Translations under genes and position numbers: made by a program
Part shown: in pieces, positions 5,630-5,986 of the stretch
Position numbering within the stretch: the first letter of the stretch is position 1
Layout: every line of letters starts with the position of its first letter
Notes under the pieces: generated by a model
The model's database searches: none
Told to the model about the DNA's origin: nothing
Seen by the model: the letters and a program-made list of their open reading frames with translations, nothing else
Source of the DNA: Spirochaetaceae bacterium
Lineage (GTDB): Bacteria; Spirochaetota; Spirochaetia; Treponematales; Breznakiellaceae
Assembly: GCA_031290855.1 (NCBI GenBank)
Contig: JAISLM010000053.1
Coordinates: 1 to 5,986, forward strand
Direction: 5' to 3'
Length of the DNA: 5,986 nt

Positions 5630-5986
5630 TTATCCGGGCTTCGGGGCGACAGGAAGGGGGTATAGGCGGGAAAACGCGGCCCCGGCCACCCGTTTTCCGC
5701 GATGGGGTCTGACCCCACGGGCCGGGGAGGCCGCCGCCGCCGCGCGTCCGGCGAGGCGTTTCCCGCTATGGTGTCTGCCCCCGCAGGCCGGCGGGACTCC
5801 CGCCCCCGCCTCCCCGCCGTCCGGCGGCTCCCCGTCCAGAATCCGCGACCGGTACCGGTCGCCCCAAAGGTGCCCCGTCCGTCCATTGTCCCGGTTGTAC
5901 CTAATGGCGAAGGTCTGCTTCAGCCATTTCATTATCGCGGGCAGCTCGAACCCGTCCGCGGGCCTGATGTAAAAGGCCAGCCGGTC
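5630..5986 (-). CDS. RAYT/IS200-like REP-associated transposase, 5' end missing, atypical C-terminus
   Basis: The frame is open from the window edge to TAA at 5630-5632, giving 118 residues of the C-terminal part. RAYT proteins are single-domain Y1 transposases that act on REP palindromes. Residues 1-50 fit the family: FYIRPADGFELPAIMKWLKQ, then FAIRYNRDNGRTGHLWGDRYRSRIL (26-50), matching the common RYN..G..GH.W..R pattern. The HUH nuclease motif would lie off the right edge. After GEPP (52-55) the usual YIxxNPV block that carries the catalytic Tyr in E. coli-type RAYTs is absent. In its place are two 22-residue repeats (about 66-87 and 88-109; GRHHSGKRLAG and GVRPHRGKRVAG) encoded by REP-like DNA. 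It may be a decayed copy, or a subfamily with a different tail. The real start cannot be seen; the internal ATG at 5930-5932 is unlikely to be it. Confidence 0.7.
   Translation of the reverse strand, partial: DRLAFYIRPADGFELPAIMKWLKQTFAIRYNRDNGRTGHLWGDRYRSRILDGEPPDGGEAGAGVPPACGGRHHSGKRLAGRAAAAASPARGVRPHRGKRVAGAAFSRLYPLPVAPKPG
5669..5698. repeat. REP-like hairpin next to the palindrome
   Basis: GGAAAACG (5669-5676) and CGTTTTCC (5691-5698) are perfect 8-bp arms around a GC-rich 14-nt loop containing GGCC/GGCC. The right arm is also the first part of direct-repeat unit 1. Together with TGGGGTCTGACCCCA it makes two adjacent hairpins, the usual look of a REP doublet. Confidence 0.5.
5691..5793. 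repeat. Two REP-like direct repeats within the transposase 3' end
   Basis: Units of about 37 bp start at 5691 and 5757, a 66-bp period, and agree at about 30 of 37 positions by eye. Each runs CGTTTYCCGC, then a GGxGTCTG-CCCC core, then GGCCGG. The first holds the perfect palindrome TGGGGTCTGACCCCA (5703-5717); in the second the palindrome is degenerate. The period is exactly 22 codons, so both units are read in the same frame by the transposase. TGGGGTC-type palindromes are, to my recollection, common beside RAYT genes. Confidence 0.7.

Noticed and set aside
5592..5972. Plus-strand frame of 126 codons opposite the transposase, and the minus-strand frame 5602-5886
   Set aside because: Both are low-complexity Pro/Arg/Ala-rich shadows of the RAYT frame over GC-rich repeats.
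1..5986. tRNA, rRNA or CRISPR array
   Set aside because: I saw no cloverleaf-like tRNA, no rRNA-like stretch and no regularly spaced repeats. The only periodic repeat is the two-unit 66-bp REP-like pair in the transposase.

Overview
The window carries five genes, all on the minus strand. It suggests a GC-rich anaerobic gut or oral-type bacterium. A type III glutamine synthetase, a FabV/TER-type enoyl reductase and an NhaC-family antiporter together recall treponeme-like spirochaetes; T. denticola, for example, has a well-known TER enzyme. Other gut anaerobes cannot be excluded, and no rRNA or other taxonomic marker is present.

In the direction of transcription (high to low coordinates) the layout is as follows. 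(1) 5986-5630: the 3' part of an IS200/RAYT-like transposase (REP-associated tyrosine transposase). Its C-terminal tail is made of two 22-residue repeats, and these are encoded by REP-like DNA that includes the palindrome TGGGGTCTGACCCCA. (2) 5629-5402: a 228-bp gap holding a strong sigma-54 (-24/-12) promoter match, with a palindrome touching its upstream end. (3) 5401-3275: glnN, a complete type III glutamine synthetase of 708 aa. (4) 3274-3027: a 248-bp gap with a nested palindromic element, a Rho-independent terminator, a G-rich tract and an AT-rich leader. (5) 3026-1455: an NhaC-family Na+/H+ antiporter of 523 aa, followed by its own terminator. (6) 1454-1178: a 277-bp gap with a probable fab promoter that includes a 15-bp perfect palindrome. 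(7) 1177-743 and 730-1: fabZ and the 5' part of fabV, a tightly spaced two-gene unit.

Functionally there are three units. The glutamine synthetase is probably nitrogen-regulated through sigma-54. The antiporter is monocistronic. The fabZ-fabV pair covers the last two steps of the fatty-acid elongation cycle, 3-hydroxyacyl-ACP dehydration and then NADH-dependent enoyl reduction. The RAYT and its REP-like repeats are a mobile or domesticated element next to the glnN regulatory region. I see no wholly new multi-gene system. The points most worth a second look are the sigma-54 site on a type III glutamine synthetase, the REP-encoding transposase tail that lacks the usual RAYT tyrosine motif, and the unexplained nested palindrome at 3196-3269.
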